The translations under genes and the position numbers were made by a program. The notes beneath the pieces are model-generated. The model had not been told where the DNA came from. It saw only the letters and a list, made by a program, of their open reading frames with translations, and did no database searches. Of a stretch of DNA of 60,000 bases, positions 32,660-44,688 are shown one piece after another; within the stretch, counting starts at the first letter, position 1, and every line of letters begins with the position of its first letter. Source of the DNA: Takakia lepidozioides (taxonomy: Eukaryota > Streptophyta > Takakiopsida > Takakiales > Takakiaceae); NCBI GenBank assembly GCA_030704615.1, contig CM060732.1, forward strand, positions 5,396,001 through 5,456,000, read 5' to 3'.

Positions 32660-34553
32660 GGACATGAACAACCAGATGTGACAGGCATCTGGTGGGATCA
32701 TGGTGGTTGGACCATTAAAGAATTTGAAGTGAATCAAATTCCCTGTGGAACGAAGGAAGAAAGATTGTCCAAACAATTCTTTCAAAGGTTCTTGGAATTG
32801 CCAGACGGTTGTAAAGAAAATATTCTTAAACGAGTGCATGATGCTGATCCAGAATGGGGTCTGGAGAAAGGAGTGATAAAGATTTATCAGGTAGCCTGTA
32901 GAGGAAGAGCACGTTGGTTACCAACATTGGTTTATGTGATAGCATTGCTATCCATTAAACGAGTAGAGTTTGAAGGCTGGGAAGAAAGAAAGGTGAATGT
33001 TTATACTCATATGCATGAAGAGCTTGTACTGGTAAAGAATTGGATTCCAAAGGATATTTTGTGGATCAAACTCACACCAAGAACAGCTTTTCAGACTTGT
33101 TTGCCATATGGTTATGGTAACGGAGACTTCAAGTATAGCCAAGGGTGCATTGAAGCTTGAAAGAAACCAGGCATATACGAGAGATATTACAGAAGAGAGT
33201 TTTGGTTATTGCCACATTAAAAGAAATGAAAGACATGGGACATGAGTGATGAAAGAGAAGCTAGACGACAGAGATATTCAGCAAAAAGAGAAAGCTATCT
33301 GAAAGCTAATTATCCATATCTTTGGGAGAGAGGAATAGACATAGGGGAATCATCTGGACCTCTCACACCATCAAGATCAAAGAGTGCATCACCTATACCG
33401 GAAGAACTAGAGTTGGATGCCACTCCTTCTGTTTCTTTGCAAGAAAGATTAAGGGAATTGGTACAGGAAGAAGATCAATCACGAGGTGAAAGATCTGAGG
33501 TACATCCTTGGATAAAAGACTTGACAGAAATCTTTGATAAGAGTTGGCATGGAACACCAAAAGCAGGAACTCCAGTTTCTGAAGCAGAAGGAAGAAGGAG
33601 AAGAGGATGTGGCAGAGCCAACGGAGAGTTCAGACTCTCCAACACCATTACAGTTGAGTTACATGAGTGAAGAAGAAACCCAAGGGCAGAACTTGGAGGA
33701 TGAAAACAGAGAGAAGAAAAAGAAGAGGAAGAATATGAAGAAGTAGACCCAACAGCTGAGGTTGAGACTACAACCAGGACATCCCAACCCGTTGGACCTG
33801 GATCAAGTGGAGCACTTGGATCACAGGCCAACGAAGGTGTCGGCTCAGGGGGATCAGGCGGGCTGCCTGGATCTGGCTCTGGGGGACAGGGAGTGTGGGA
33901 AGTAGTGCAACTGAAGCTGGGAATACTGTGAATATCGTGGGGCCAGAAGCAGGGAGTGCTCAAGGGCCACCACTTGGTGGAAGATCCACCACAAAAACAA
34001 CAGGTCCAGAAGGACCAGCACCAGCAAGGGTGCCAGCACCTGTCAGTGGGCAGAAGGTAGGGCCACAGATGGCGTTACAACCAACACGGGCAAAACCACC
34101 CTTTCCAATATATTCAGGAAAGGGGATCCCGATGTACACATTAGCCAATTTGAGCACATGTGTATAGTGAACAATGAGAATGGCGATGATGCCAAGATGA
34201 GACTGTTTCCTTGTTCACTTATCAAGAAAGCAAGTGAATGGTATGCAAGATTCCCTGATAATCATTTCCTAACCTGGAATGGCTTGAATACAGCATTTCG
34301 AAATAGGTTCAGGACAAGTAAAACTGAGGATGAAGTGTATGGAAGTTTACAACAGCTGAAGCAGAAGAAGCATGAAACTGTTGAAGAGTATATGGAGAAG
34401 ATGGAATTGATGATGAAAAAGCTGGCTGCAGTACCAGCGCCCGGTTTAGAAGACTTGGTTTGTGAGTGGACTAAGACCAGAGTTGCAAAAGAAAGTGGAT
34501 ATGTTACCCATAATACAGTGGAGGAGGCATTTGAAAACTGCGAACAGAATTGA
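32660..34553 (+). pseudogene. Element 2 gag
   Basis: Coding segments at 32660-33160, 33242-33670, about 33680-34090 and 34110-34553 lie in different frames. The first is compact and globular (WTIKEFEVNQIPCGTKEERL). The second and third are charged and Gly/Pro/Thr-rich. The last has the retrotransposon gag core: GDPDVHISQFEHMCI, ASEWYARFPDNHFLTWNGLN and EYMEKMELMMKKLAAVPAPG. Frameshifts near 33165, 33660 and 34130, and TGA at 34551, break it. The N-terminal segment is longer than in simple gypsy gag. Confidence 0.75.
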
Positions 34554-34739
34554 GCAATTGGGAATGCTCAGGAGAGAGAAAAAAAGAAGATGAGGACTCT
34601 GAGGATGAGTCAGATGAAGAAGAAGAGCAAGAACTAAAAAGAAAGAGTAAGAGAAAGGAGAAGTTGAAGAGGGATAACTATGAAAAAAAATTGGAAGAAA
34701 TCTGAAGAAGTATGCCACAGAGGCTGCAACACATTGGAG

Positions 34740-36504
34740 GAAGGGTGTATGGTGTGCAAAGTGCCAGAATGAAGGCCATACCACCACAGAATGCCACATG
34801 AAGGAGAAACACTGTACTATCTGTAAAATGGATAACCATTCTACTGAGAATTGTTACTACAACAGAAGGACAGCTGCAAGAGAACCTAGGCAAGTAAGGG
34901 TGCATCAGGTGCAGCCCCAGCCAAGAAGAAACAATGATCAGGACCACTATGGTAGGTCTGGTGGTTATAACAATGGCATGGAAGGGAGAGGTAATTCAAG
35001 AGGGAATTACCAAGGAAATTCCAGAGGCAACTATCAGGGTAATCCAAGGGGGAATTACCAGCCGGGAATCAGGATTATAGAAATAATCCAAGAAAGAGAC
35101 CAAGGGCGAGGACCCAATGGTGAAGAGCTATGTTACTATTGTAATCAGCCAGGACATCGCAAGGCAGCCTGTTCATTCTGGATAAGACACCAGAATGAGA
35201 TGAGAGCTCCTGTGAATGAGGGCCCAGTGGTGGCAGCTCACATGGTTAGGCCATGTGTTGTACCAGAAGTAAGTACAATGATAGTAACAAGAAGTAAAGC
35301 CAAACTAATACCTCCAGTAGAAGAGGAAGAAGATGAGACTGGAAGTGGCAATGATATGCCTGAAGATGAAGAGACTTGGAAAGATGAGAAGGAACTGCAC
35401 AAGGAAGTGGCAGATACTATAAGGGAAATGCAAAAGAGTACTGATATTCCTGTGGCAGATTCCTCTGATTCGGATGGAGAAAAAGAAGGGAGTGAGGAAG
35501 AAAGGAAAAAAGAAGATGCAGACATGCAAAGTAATGAAGAGACTTTGGCTGAAGTAATATGTCAGACCAAAGCAGAAATTACCATTGGACAGCTATTAGC
35601 TGTGGCACCTTATTGTAGGCACAGGCTGTATCAAGCAATCAATCGAATTGCCCAAGAGACAGGAAACACAGACCTGAACAGCAAGGTGACCAGTTATAAT
35701 GTGAAGCCGGAAGGGCGAGAAACAGTGGACTTTGATGATTCTATGCCAGTAATCCAATTGAGAATTGGAAGCACAGAACTAACTGATGTACTGATAGATG
35801 GTGGTTCTGGAGTAAATATCATGACAGACCAATTAAGGAAGAAGCTTGGTCTAAGTAACATGAAACCAGCCCCATTTACAGTAACAATGGCAGATCAAAG
35901 AAGTGTACAGCCATTGGGATTAATAAGAGGAGTTAAGATACAGATACAGAAAATGATCTTTATGATCACAGTAACTGTATTAAAAATGGATGAAGTCATG
36001 GAGGCTTACTCCTTATTATTGGGACGTCCGTGGCTGAAACAGGCCAGGGTATTCCATGACTGGAATTCTCAGTTACTAACCGTGCATAATGGGATACACG
36101 AGATACAAATTACCACAAAGAAATCTAGTAGATTACCTGCTACAAGAAGACCTCGAGGAGTCAGAGAGTATGACTGGAGAGGAGGACTGGATGAGGAGCA
36201 GGAAGCTACCCTATTTGCTGCACACCCAGAGTGGGAGCAGGTTGCAGAGATGCGGCTGGAAAGCCTAAGTTGTTTGAGAGGTATCTGCTGTGGTGTAGTG
36301 ACAGCAACACCAACTGAAGAGGAAACCAGCATTTACCCATCACATTTCTATGAAGAAAGAGAAGGAGAAATAGAAATCCTAGAAGAACCAGCCACTGTGA
36401 GCTTACAGGATGAAGTGGTGACTGGTTGGACAATCACAGCTGATGAGCAGGTGAGAGAAGAAGTAAATGTGGGAACTGAGGAGGATGGTGAAAGTAGGAG
36501 CTGA
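34740..36504 (+). CDS. Element 2 zinc knuckles and protease
   Basis: Three CX2CX4HX4C knuckles: CAKCQNEGHTTTEC (about 34748), CTICKMDNHSTENC (about 34813) and CYYCNQPGHRKAAC (about 35130). An RGNYQGN-type repeat lies between the second and third. After an acidic stretch, the retropepsin-like domain (35740-36060) has LTDVLIDGGSGVNIM with DGG in place of DTG, and LLLGRPWLKQARVFHDWNS. The frame 34798-36504 is open for 568 codons, the best-preserved part of this element. Confidence 0.85.
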
Positions 36505-37330
36505 TTTGGAGCCGGAATTCTTCGAAGAAGCTAAAAGCTTGTTCATCAAATACAGAGATGTATTTGCTTGGAGCTATGAGGATCTAAAAGGGATACCACC
36601 TGAAGTCTGTCAGCATAAGATTGAACTGGAACCAGGGTCAGTACCAATCAAGCAGGCGAGGTATAGAATGAATCCCAACTACGCACAGAAGGTTGGAGAA
36701 GAGATAAAGAAGTTGGCTGAGGCTAAGTTTATATACCCAATAGAGTATACAACTTGGTTGTCACCCATTGTTATAGTTCCCAAGAAGAATGGCAAACTAA
36801 GAGTATGTGTGAACTATAAGAAGCTGAATGCTTGTACGAAGAAAAGATCCTTTCCCTTTGCCATTCACAGAAGCAGTATTAGACACTGTGGCAGGCCATG
36901 AGATGTACTCATTCATGGATGGCTTCAGTGGTTATAATCAAGTGCAAGTGGCAGAAGAAGACCAAGGGAAAACAGCTTTCATCACAGACTGGGGGGCTTA
37001 TGCATACAAAGTCATGCCCTTTGGACTTTGTAATGCACCAGCGACTTTCAGAGAGTGATAAGTGAATCTTTTCATGAGTATCTGGATGATTTCATGCAGG
37101 TATTCTGGATGATTTCAGTGTGTACAGCTCTAAGATGAGCACTTGCATAAATTGGAGTTAAGATGCAAAATGATGAGATGGCCTTGTCTCGGGGTGAGGG
37201 GGGGGTGCCCCGTGGGACAGTGTTGAGATCCATTAAAGCCTCTCCACCACCAGTGAATGTTAAAAGTCTAGGAGATTCCTTGGGCAAACCAGTTATTACA
37301 GGAGATTTGTCAAAAGGTATGCACAAATAG
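36467..37330 (+). pseudogene. Element 2 reverse transcriptase, broken
   Basis: FVYRDVFAW-type start (FIKYRDVFAWSYEDLKGIPP), YPIEYTTWLSPIVIVPKKNG, then a frameshift near 36835, MYSFMDGFSGYNQVQVAEED and MPFGLCNAPATF. Beyond 37055 the catalytic region is scrambled: EYLDDF near 37078 is followed by a second LDDFSVYSS near 37102, a sign of a deletion or local duplication. 37140-37330 contains no recognisable RT thumb. This RT cannot be functional. Confidence 0.85.
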
Positions 37331-37349
37331 CAGCACCATTGAGCAAACT

Positions 37350-37858
37350 CTGAAGAAAGATGCAGTGTTTGCCTGGACAGCTGAATGTCAACAGGCGTTT
37401 GAGGAACTTACACTGTCAGTAACAACTACACCTGTGCTGATTAACCCTCACTGGCATGTAGTATTCATGTTCACTGCGATGCATCAGGAGAAGCGTTGGG
37501 AGCGGTGTTAGCCCAGAATGTTACAGGGAATATAGATTCACCTGTGTACTATGCTAGCCGGTTGATGAACAGTGCTGAGAGGAACTATACAACGGAAAGA
37601 GAAGCATTGGCAATGATCTATGCAGTGAAGAAAATTCAGGCATTACCTATTGGGAAGAAGTTATGTTTATGTGGATCACCAGGCTCTGATATATCTGGTG
37701 AACAAACCTTTGATAAGTGGAAGGATAGCGGTGGTTAATAATCTTGCATGAGTTTGAGTTCGAGGTTATTTACAAGCCTGGCCGTTTGCATCTTGTGGCA
37801 GATCATTTGTCACGACTAACAAGGAGAGGCCGCCACAGGAGTGGACGATCAGTTACCT
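37350..37858 (+). pseudogene. Element 2 RNase H
   Basis: FAWTAECQQAFEELTLSVTT, CDASGEALGAVLAQNVTGN and YTTEREALAMIYAVKKIQAL give the RNase H start and its D and E residues. The following part is frame-shifted, ending in FEFEVIYKPGRLHLVADHLS just before the integrase. Frame changes occur near 37470 and 37660. Confidence 0.8.
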
Positions 37859-37859
37859 G

Positions 37860-39451
37860 ATGCGAGTTTTTGTAATGGAGGTGCAAGGAAGTGCAGATGA
37901 ATGGTTAGATTGGCAGTGGCCAATCAGATACTACCTTGCTCATGGTCAGTGCCCACCTAGTTATGGTAAGGAGCAGAGGAAGAGAATCGCTATCAAAGCT
38001 TTACCTTATACTATGGTAGGAAGCAGAATGTATAAGTTAGGACCTGATGGAGTACTAAAACGATGCTTGTACCACCATGAAGTAAATAAAGTTTTGGAGG
38101 AAGTTCATAAAGGAGTGGCTGGAGGTCATTTTGGAGAAGAGACTACCAGTAGAAAGATACTACTCGCAGGATACTGGTGGCCTACTTTGTTCAAAGATGT
38201 ACACGAGTATTGTCAGAAGTGTGATGAATGTCAGAGGCTAGGACCTTTGCAGAGATCTGGAAGGATGGCCTGCATCCTACAATGCCTACGGAACCATTTC
38301 AGAAATGGGGACTAGACTTTGTTGGACCAATTAACCCACCATCCAAGAATACACGAAACAGGTACATAATTACAGCCACTGATTATACTACAGTGGGTGG
38401 AAGCTAAAGCTTTGAGGGACAACACAGCCAAGTCCACAGCAAGGTTCCTGTACGAGAACATACTTACACGATTTGTCCCTTAGAATTTATCAGTGATCAA
38501 GGAAGTCACTTCATGAATGAGACCATTGAGTTGTTGACTAAAGAGTTTATGATTGTGCATAGAAAGAGTACAACATATTACCCACAGGGTAATGGGCAGG
38601 CAGAGGCTACCAACAAAATACTATGTACTATCTTGGCTAAGATAGTCAATGCAAACAGAACGGATTGGGATACAAAGCTGCTGACAGCTTTGTGGTCATA
38701 CAGGACTTCATATAAAGTCACCACTAAGTATACACCATTCCAATTAGTTTATGGTATGGAAGCCTTACTTCCAGTGGAATTCCTGTTACCTACCATGAGA
38801 ACGGAGTGGGGGGGAAAAAGAATGGAATTGCAAGACTCCATCAAGGTCAGGAAACATGAATTATACCATGTGGAAGAAGTACGTGCTGATGCAGCTGATA
38901 ATATGACCAGAATTCAGATGAAGCGAAAGGAACAGTTTGATGAAGGCAAGTTAAAGACTTTTAAGACGGGGGATTTGGTTCTATGGTTGCAGAAGAAAGG
39001 AAAGATTCAAGCTTCTAAGCTTAAATCACCATGGAAAGGACCTTATGTCATACAAAAGATGTATGATAACAACACCGCCATGTTACAAACCATTAACAAA
39101 GAAATGCTGGGAAGAGTCAATGCAAATAAGTTGAAGGGGTACAGTGGTATCCATGACAAACCCCTGCAGCATGATTTGCATGTTGAACCGCAAGAGCAGT
39201 CACGGGCTGCACCAGTGTTACGAACGGAGTATGGAACACTTGTCGCTAGGCCCAGCATATATGACCAGGGTGGGCAAAACAAACGTGGCCCATCACAGCC
39301 ATCACGTGCACAGCCTATCACAGCCCATCACGACGACACAGCCTATCACAGCCCAGCACGGCGCAACACAGCCTATCACAACACAGCGTGTCACAGCCTA
39401 TCACAGCTTACCACAGTGCATCACAGCCTATCACAGCGTAACACAGTATGA
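37860..39451 (+). CDS. Element 2 integrase
   Basis: Zinc-binding HHCC part ([16 protein letters not shown] ... [11 protein letters not shown], 38100-38235), then the catalytic core: D in [11 protein letters not shown] (about 38310, shifted frame), D in [16 protein letters not shown] (about 38487) and E in [13 protein letters not shown] (about 38592). The C-terminal part has [20 protein letters not shown] and [16 protein letters not shown], a GPY/F module, without a chromodomain. The frame then runs into CACAGCC repeats and stops at 39451. Frameshifts near 38270 and 38400 break the core. Confidence 0.85.
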
Positions 39452-39490
39452 CACAGCCTGTCACAGCTCAACACAGCCTACTAAAGTTAC
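39290..39490 (+). repeat. CACAGCC-type minisatellite downstream of element 2 integrase
   Basis: Degenerate TATCACAGCC / AACACAGCC units between pol and the extra coding region. Confidence 0.8.
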
Positions 39491-39874
39491 ACGATCCATA
39501 GAATCAGTGACAAGTGGACACATAATAACTTCAGGAAAATGGCTGACGGAAGAGGAAACGGAAATTACTTTAAAAATAGACACGTGGAGGTCAGGGCGCG
39601 ACACACAGCCGAGAATGAAGTGCAAGGACAGGTGTCAAAAGAAAGAGGACAAGAACGGCCGTCAAAAGGGATGAAAGGCGGGCCCATTAATGAATACGGA
39701 AAAAGGGAAACGGAACGAACGGCAAGTACAGAAAAGCGAATTCTTGTCACATGTGTGATCCTAGTGGACTATCCAACAGGGAAAGTCCACTAAAGAAGAT
39801 AAAATCTAAAATCCAGTCACAGCGGATACAGCCAATAGAAAACCAGAGAAAATGATCAAGAAAATGGAGGGAAA
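39491..39874 (+). other. Spacer between pol and extra 3' region of element 2
   Basis: Short charged open frames only (for example 39539-39793). No domain recognised. Confidence 0.3.
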
Positions 39875-42800
39875 TTGAGCGCAAGAGGCGGCGTCGTTCT
39901 GAGTAACGGGCGTCTCGACAGGACCAAATGCTATAACTTGGAAACTATGGAGGAACTAACAGACTATACGCTCGCAATATTACTTACGCAGTGGCATAGA
40001 CACGAAAAAGGACAGAGCGGAGCTTTTCTCTTGAGCAATGCTTGCAAGCCCCGCAGGCTTACAAGAAATTACCCATAGCTTTCTGCGGCAACCATACGTT
40101 TATGCTTTGTGCACTACAGGCATTCCTGCAGTTGTTACAGCCAAAACAGTTCTGTGAGTCTAAAATGAAGAGAGTGAGAGGAATGGAGGAAATCAGGGTG
40201 AAGAGCACCACAATTCTGCAGAAACAAACGATTGCTACCCCACAGGCGATACAGATACTGGAGGAGCTGAGATTGCAAGGATTGCAAAGCCTAGATTGGA
40301 CACTACACCATAGACAGTACATGTTACAATTTTTGCAGAACTTTGAGCCAAGGACAGGAACAACAACGGTGAAGGGAGTTGAATTAATGATTACTCCCCT
40401 ATACCTCCAGCAATTGTTTCGATTGCCAGCAGGTCAGGTGCATGTGGAGAACACAGGGCAAGACTGCAAATAGGGGACTTATTCCAAGAAGGGAGTTTCT
40501 TTAAAACTCAGGGTTATGCTTGTACCAAGGCTGTGTACCCAGGGTTAAAAGAGGTAGGCCAGGTATTGAACGTTCTGATTGCCATGAAACAGAACCAACA
40601 GTATTTGAGCAGATCCTTCACGGAGGAAATACTCAAAGGCCTGAAGGGACAAGAGGTACAATGGGCGGACATAATGTACAACGCACTGGTAGGAGATGAA
40701 AAGATTACAAGGTACTACCGCAAAGTCTCCTATCATAGTGTCTGGCCCAATCATTGCTCAAATAATCCTTGATTCTGGCATACTTAATGCGCAAGAAAGA
40801 AAGGAAGGAAATGGGAGTGTTGAGCAGCCAGAAACAATGCAATGGAAGAGCAAGGCTCTTCACAGTGAGGGTGGACTAGCAGGGCAACCCGAGACTAAGA
40901 GGCAGAGAGGGGAAAGACTGTAGTGGCGGATCCACTGGCTTCACGGATTCCGCATGATAATGTTTCCCAAGCTCATGGCCAGGAAGGGGCACAGCAGCAA
41001 GAGAAATGCTATTACTGGAAGCAGGACCTTCAGAGAGGGAGGAGGAAGTTACTTCTGCATCACAACCATCACAGCCACCTGAACGACTTGTCACAAGGTC
41101 ACAAGTTATCCATGCAGCTCAACCCGAAATAATTGATTTGGAAAGTGAAGGGTTAGATATTCCAACTACAGAACAGATAGTGGCAGAAATAGAGAAGGGG
41201 GACCTTCTCTATGAATATTCTGGTCTGGTCAAGGAGACAGAAATCCCAGAGGTGCAACAGTTGCCCAAGGGAAATCCTGAGGTGCATATAATACACACAC
41301 CTGTGTCGGAGGTACCACAGGCGGAAGGTCATGACACTGTAGCACCGGTGATAGATGAAGTAGTTCAGGAAGAAAATCCGGTGGGACAATGGCCTGAATG
41401 GTTAGTGAGACATCACTGTTGAAGATCAGGAGGAACAGCAGCAACCTCACCATGATGACCCTCAACAGGCAATGCTGATGAGTTCCATAGGCAGGACACT
41501 TAATTTGTTGGGGACTTATGTCAAATCCCATGTTCCAATTACCCAATTGACAGCCTTGAAAGAGGAACTCAGGAAGGAGTTTGAGGCTCGACTTGCCACT
41601 GAGTGTGCAAACAAGGTCGATGAAGAGGTCACTCTCAAGATGAAGCAGGACTTGGGAAATACAGAAATGGCTTTGCAATTGGCCAAGAACAATTGATTGA
41701 GGCAGGCCTCGCGCAAGACCAGTTGCACGAAGCACATAAGCAACAGCTATACCAAATGCAGGTGCAGCATGAAAGCAAGTTGCAAGAACTGAATGCACTA
41801 CATACGGAGTTGCAGACAGTGCATAACAGGATGGCGATACAATGTGCTACATTTACAACTATGCTTGACCAATCTACAAAAGAAATAAACAGTCAAGCGG
41901 AAAAATGTACGAAGGCAGAAGAAGAGAATGTTGAGCAATGAAGCTCATTGTCGATATGAAGAATACAATCTGTCGCAATGAAGATACTTTCAAGCAATAC
42001 AGGCAGATTGAAGCTGATCAAGAGAGCACATCGTGGAGTTGCAACAAACCATCATGGCCAATAAAATGAAATCGCGGTCAATAACAAGGCTTGGAAGGAA
42101 GCCAATAATTACTTGCTGCTTTATGCGCAATTGGTTGAACCTCAGGCGAAGCGCATGGAGGCTTTACAACAGCAGTTGGAATGTACAAGCTAAGAGAGGA
42201 GCAAACTCTCAGGGGAACCACAAGCAACTTGGTGGATACAGCCTTATGCAGGTCTGGTTAGCACAAGGGCCAGTAGAGGGCAAAGCACCACGGAAACCCA
42301 CCAAGCGAGAGATGAATGAGCTCAGGTGCAGGTGCAGAACATTGCCACAACTACTATAGACAATGTCTATAGTAGGATAGCAGAGTTACAGAGGATGTAG
42401 ACGGACTCCAGACTCAAGTGGAAGACCTCACTTCAAACATCGACCAAAGAGTCTATATCCTCAGGAACAGCTAATGGCTTCTTTATTACAAGCCAGAACT
42501 TTGGCTTTTCAGTCTTCACAGGAGGTGCAGGAGATGCCAATGATACAAGAGCCAGTACCACCACCACCACAACAAGTCACTGTACCAGTAGCTGAACCTG
42601 TGGTTACTACAAACACACCACAGCCACCACAGCGGAGGTATGGGCAATGCCGCTTTTAACCCACCTAAAACTCCAGCTGCAAGGGAGTACAGTAGGGCTA
42701 TGATTATGCCCTTCAACCAAATTCCCATCATGTTGGATTTGGCTTGGAAAGAATTAGTCCTCCGCAGTCATTCGCACATTCTACCAAATCATGCGTATTT

Positions 42801-43702
42801 GGCTGCCAGTGGCAAAAGAGGACTAAAGTTCTTCCGAACAATCGACATATTGAAGATCATCACTTTGCACAATACTGGCACGAGGCAGGTACCATGTTTG
42901 AGGGAATTGATGCTTTCCAGGTTGTACATGGACTCATTTTTTATACCAAGACCAAGGAGATAGCAAGTATTGTCATGGGGTGCGGGTTATACTACGCTGC
43001 TTGTTTTCTGGTACGTTACCACATTGAGCAACAAAAGATGCAAACACGCTTTCAAAGTTATTCCAGTGGAGATCATTGGGTATTACCTTCGGTGCCACCT
43101 CATATGTACCTATATGACCCAAAAGTTATGATGCAAAAGGATTCTCAAATTCGTTCATGGTTTCAAGCGGCCTGCAACCATTTGTCAACACAGAAATTCG
43201 GCATTGATGACATTTTCTATAAGGGACATGTGGCATGGAATACTTGCACGCTGCACCAGTAATTGGTACCCCACTCACCTGGACAGACAAGGAGCTCAGT
43301 GTCTACACCAATTTTGCTGTTCAGCGGTTACACCAAGTTGTAAAATACAAACTTCCAGACATGGTAGGACAGCATTGTATGCCCCAGATGATTCCACAAA
43401 AAGTTCGAAAATTAAAACACCTGAGAGGCGATGAGGATTCTGATACAACTGTTTCTTCACCGAATTCTTTTGACATGGGAGAAGACTATGCAATTCAGAT
43501 GGCAGAGAAGAAGCGACGGGGGTCTCCTATGCCGGAAAGGTTACCTCGATATCAGCCTCCAGAGGGCCTCACTTATCCAGGTAGTGATCAACCATCTCCG
43601 TCAACCAGAGACAGACCTCGGGCTCGTACACACAGTCCGCCACGAAACTCTCAACGTCAAGAAGGTGCTCACTCACAAAGGTTTGCTAGTCGAAATCAGT
43701 AA
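39875..43702 (+). pseudogene. Extra 3' coding region of element 2, unknown protein(s)
   Basis: About 3.8 kb of consecutive open segments on the plus strand, shifting frame several times: 39875-40078, 40042-40473, 40470-40772, about 40950-41420, 41440-41941, 42470-42660, 42690-43262 and 43235-43702. Features in order: a globular part (ELMITPLYLQQLFRLPAGQV), an acidic spacer, a long coiled coil (ALKEELRKEFEARLATECAN; QMQVQHESKLQELNALHTEL), a Pro/Gln/Thr hinge, a globular part with HHFAQYWHEAGTMFEGIDAF and VMGCGLYYAACFLVRYH, and a Ser/Arg/Pro-rich tail ending at TAA 43702, 20 bp before the polypurine tract. It holds the position of env-like ORFs in Athila elements, but I see no signal peptide or clear membrane anchor and recognise no family. 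Confidence 0.55.
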
Positions 43703-43723
43703 ACCGTGAGGACACGGCTTTTT

Positions 43724-43740
43724 GAGGGGGGAAGGGGTAA
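43724..43740 (+). promoter_or_regulatory. Polypurine tract of element 2
   Basis: GAGGGGGGAAGGGGTAA ends directly at the TGTTAGAGG start of the 3' LTR, the expected site for plus-strand cDNA priming. Confidence 0.9.
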
Positions 43741-44683
43741 TGTTAGAGGACTGTCGGGGACTTAGACACTTATACGGGATCTGTAGGGTACCCTTAATTT
43801 TTGCACAGACTGAGACCAACAGGAGCCTTAGGGGTGACAGCAGCGCACTGTAGAGGGGGGTTACACAGGTCCGTTTTACAGCCGTCACAGTCGTCACAGC
43901 CGACACAGCCAACACAGCCGTCACAGTCGTCACACACAGCCGACACAGCCGACACAGCCCCACAGCCACACAGCCAGTCACAGCCCGACACAGCCAAACA
44001 CACAGCCAGTCACAGCCGTCACAGTTTCACACAGCCAGTCACAGCTTGACACAGCTGTCACGATCATAGGGAACGAAGAGTAGGACAGGGAACGACTGTG
44101 GGGAACAACACCTGCGAAGGGAACATGTTAGTTCACAGACGACGGTTAGTGAGGGAAACGGTTAGAACCGCGGATAGGAAGATAAAGGGAGAAACGGGGA
44201 ATTGAGGAAGATCATTCGGAGGAGGACTTCTTGGTGATAGAGGAGAGGGGATCGGCAGAGATGAGAACGGAAGTGAAGATAGAGAGATGATGAGTAGATG
44301 CTTGATATATGCAAGGCTGTAATGATATTGTAGAGCAGATTAGAGACACAATGGCTTCGGCCTGATACCTGATAAATCATAATCGGATACTTTTACGATA
44401 CAATCACACTGTGTAGAGAGATCTGAGTGAAGCTGTGGAATGAATGGATGAGCTAATGGAATCCAATAGATTGATAAAGCAAACTGATACTTAATTATCA
44501 ATGGTAAGATAGCTAACATGAATACCAAAAGGGAAACAAATAGGAAACACCCCCATGATACACTAGCTGTAGGTCATGACTGATTGTTCTGCGCGGGCTG
44601 AGTACTTAGAGATTTCCAACTCTTCAATCTTGGAGTTTCCGCCTCGAATAGCGAAGGGATGGGTGAGTAAAAGCCGTGCGACA
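43741..44683 (+). repeat. Element 2 3' LTR
   Basis: 943 bp, TGTTAGAGG to GTGCGACA. It includes the CACAGCC minisatellite at about 43868-44060 and, unlike the 5' copy, is uninterrupted. Confidence 0.95.
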
Positions 44684-44688
44684 ATAAT
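44684..44688. other. Target-site duplication of element 2, right copy
   Basis: ATAAT, identical to 20560-20564. Confidence 0.85.

Larger units (their letters stand above)
20565..44683 (+). mobile_element. Ty3/gypsy LTR retrotransposon, element 2 (with nested element 1)
   Basis: A complete element on the plus strand: 5' LTR (20565-20943 plus 32127-32635), PBS-like site, gag-pol, extra 3' coding region, polypurine tract, 3' LTR (43741-44683) and the 5-bp target duplication ATAAT. The domain order gag, protease, RT, RNase H, integrase makes it Ty3/gypsy. There is no chromodomain after the integrase, as in Tat/Athila-type elements, and there is long extra coding sequence 3' of pol. LTR copies differ by many indels (886 bp summed against 943 bp), so it is older than the element nested in it. 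All reading frames carry frameshifts, so it is non-autonomous now. Confidence 0.9.

Noticed and set aside
43235-43702. Ser/Arg/Pro-rich frame as a host SR-type splicing protein
   Set aside because: It lies in line with the extra coding region of element 2 and ends 20 bp before the polypurine tract, so it belongs to the element. No RNA-recognition motif is seen.
39875-43702. Element 2 extra region as a retroviral-type envelope gene
   Set aside because: Position alone suggests env. No signal peptide, furin-like site or clear membrane anchor was found.
20680-44060. CACAGCC arrays as CRISPR
   Set aside because: Units are short, degenerate and without unique spacers, and the setting is a eukaryotic LTR.
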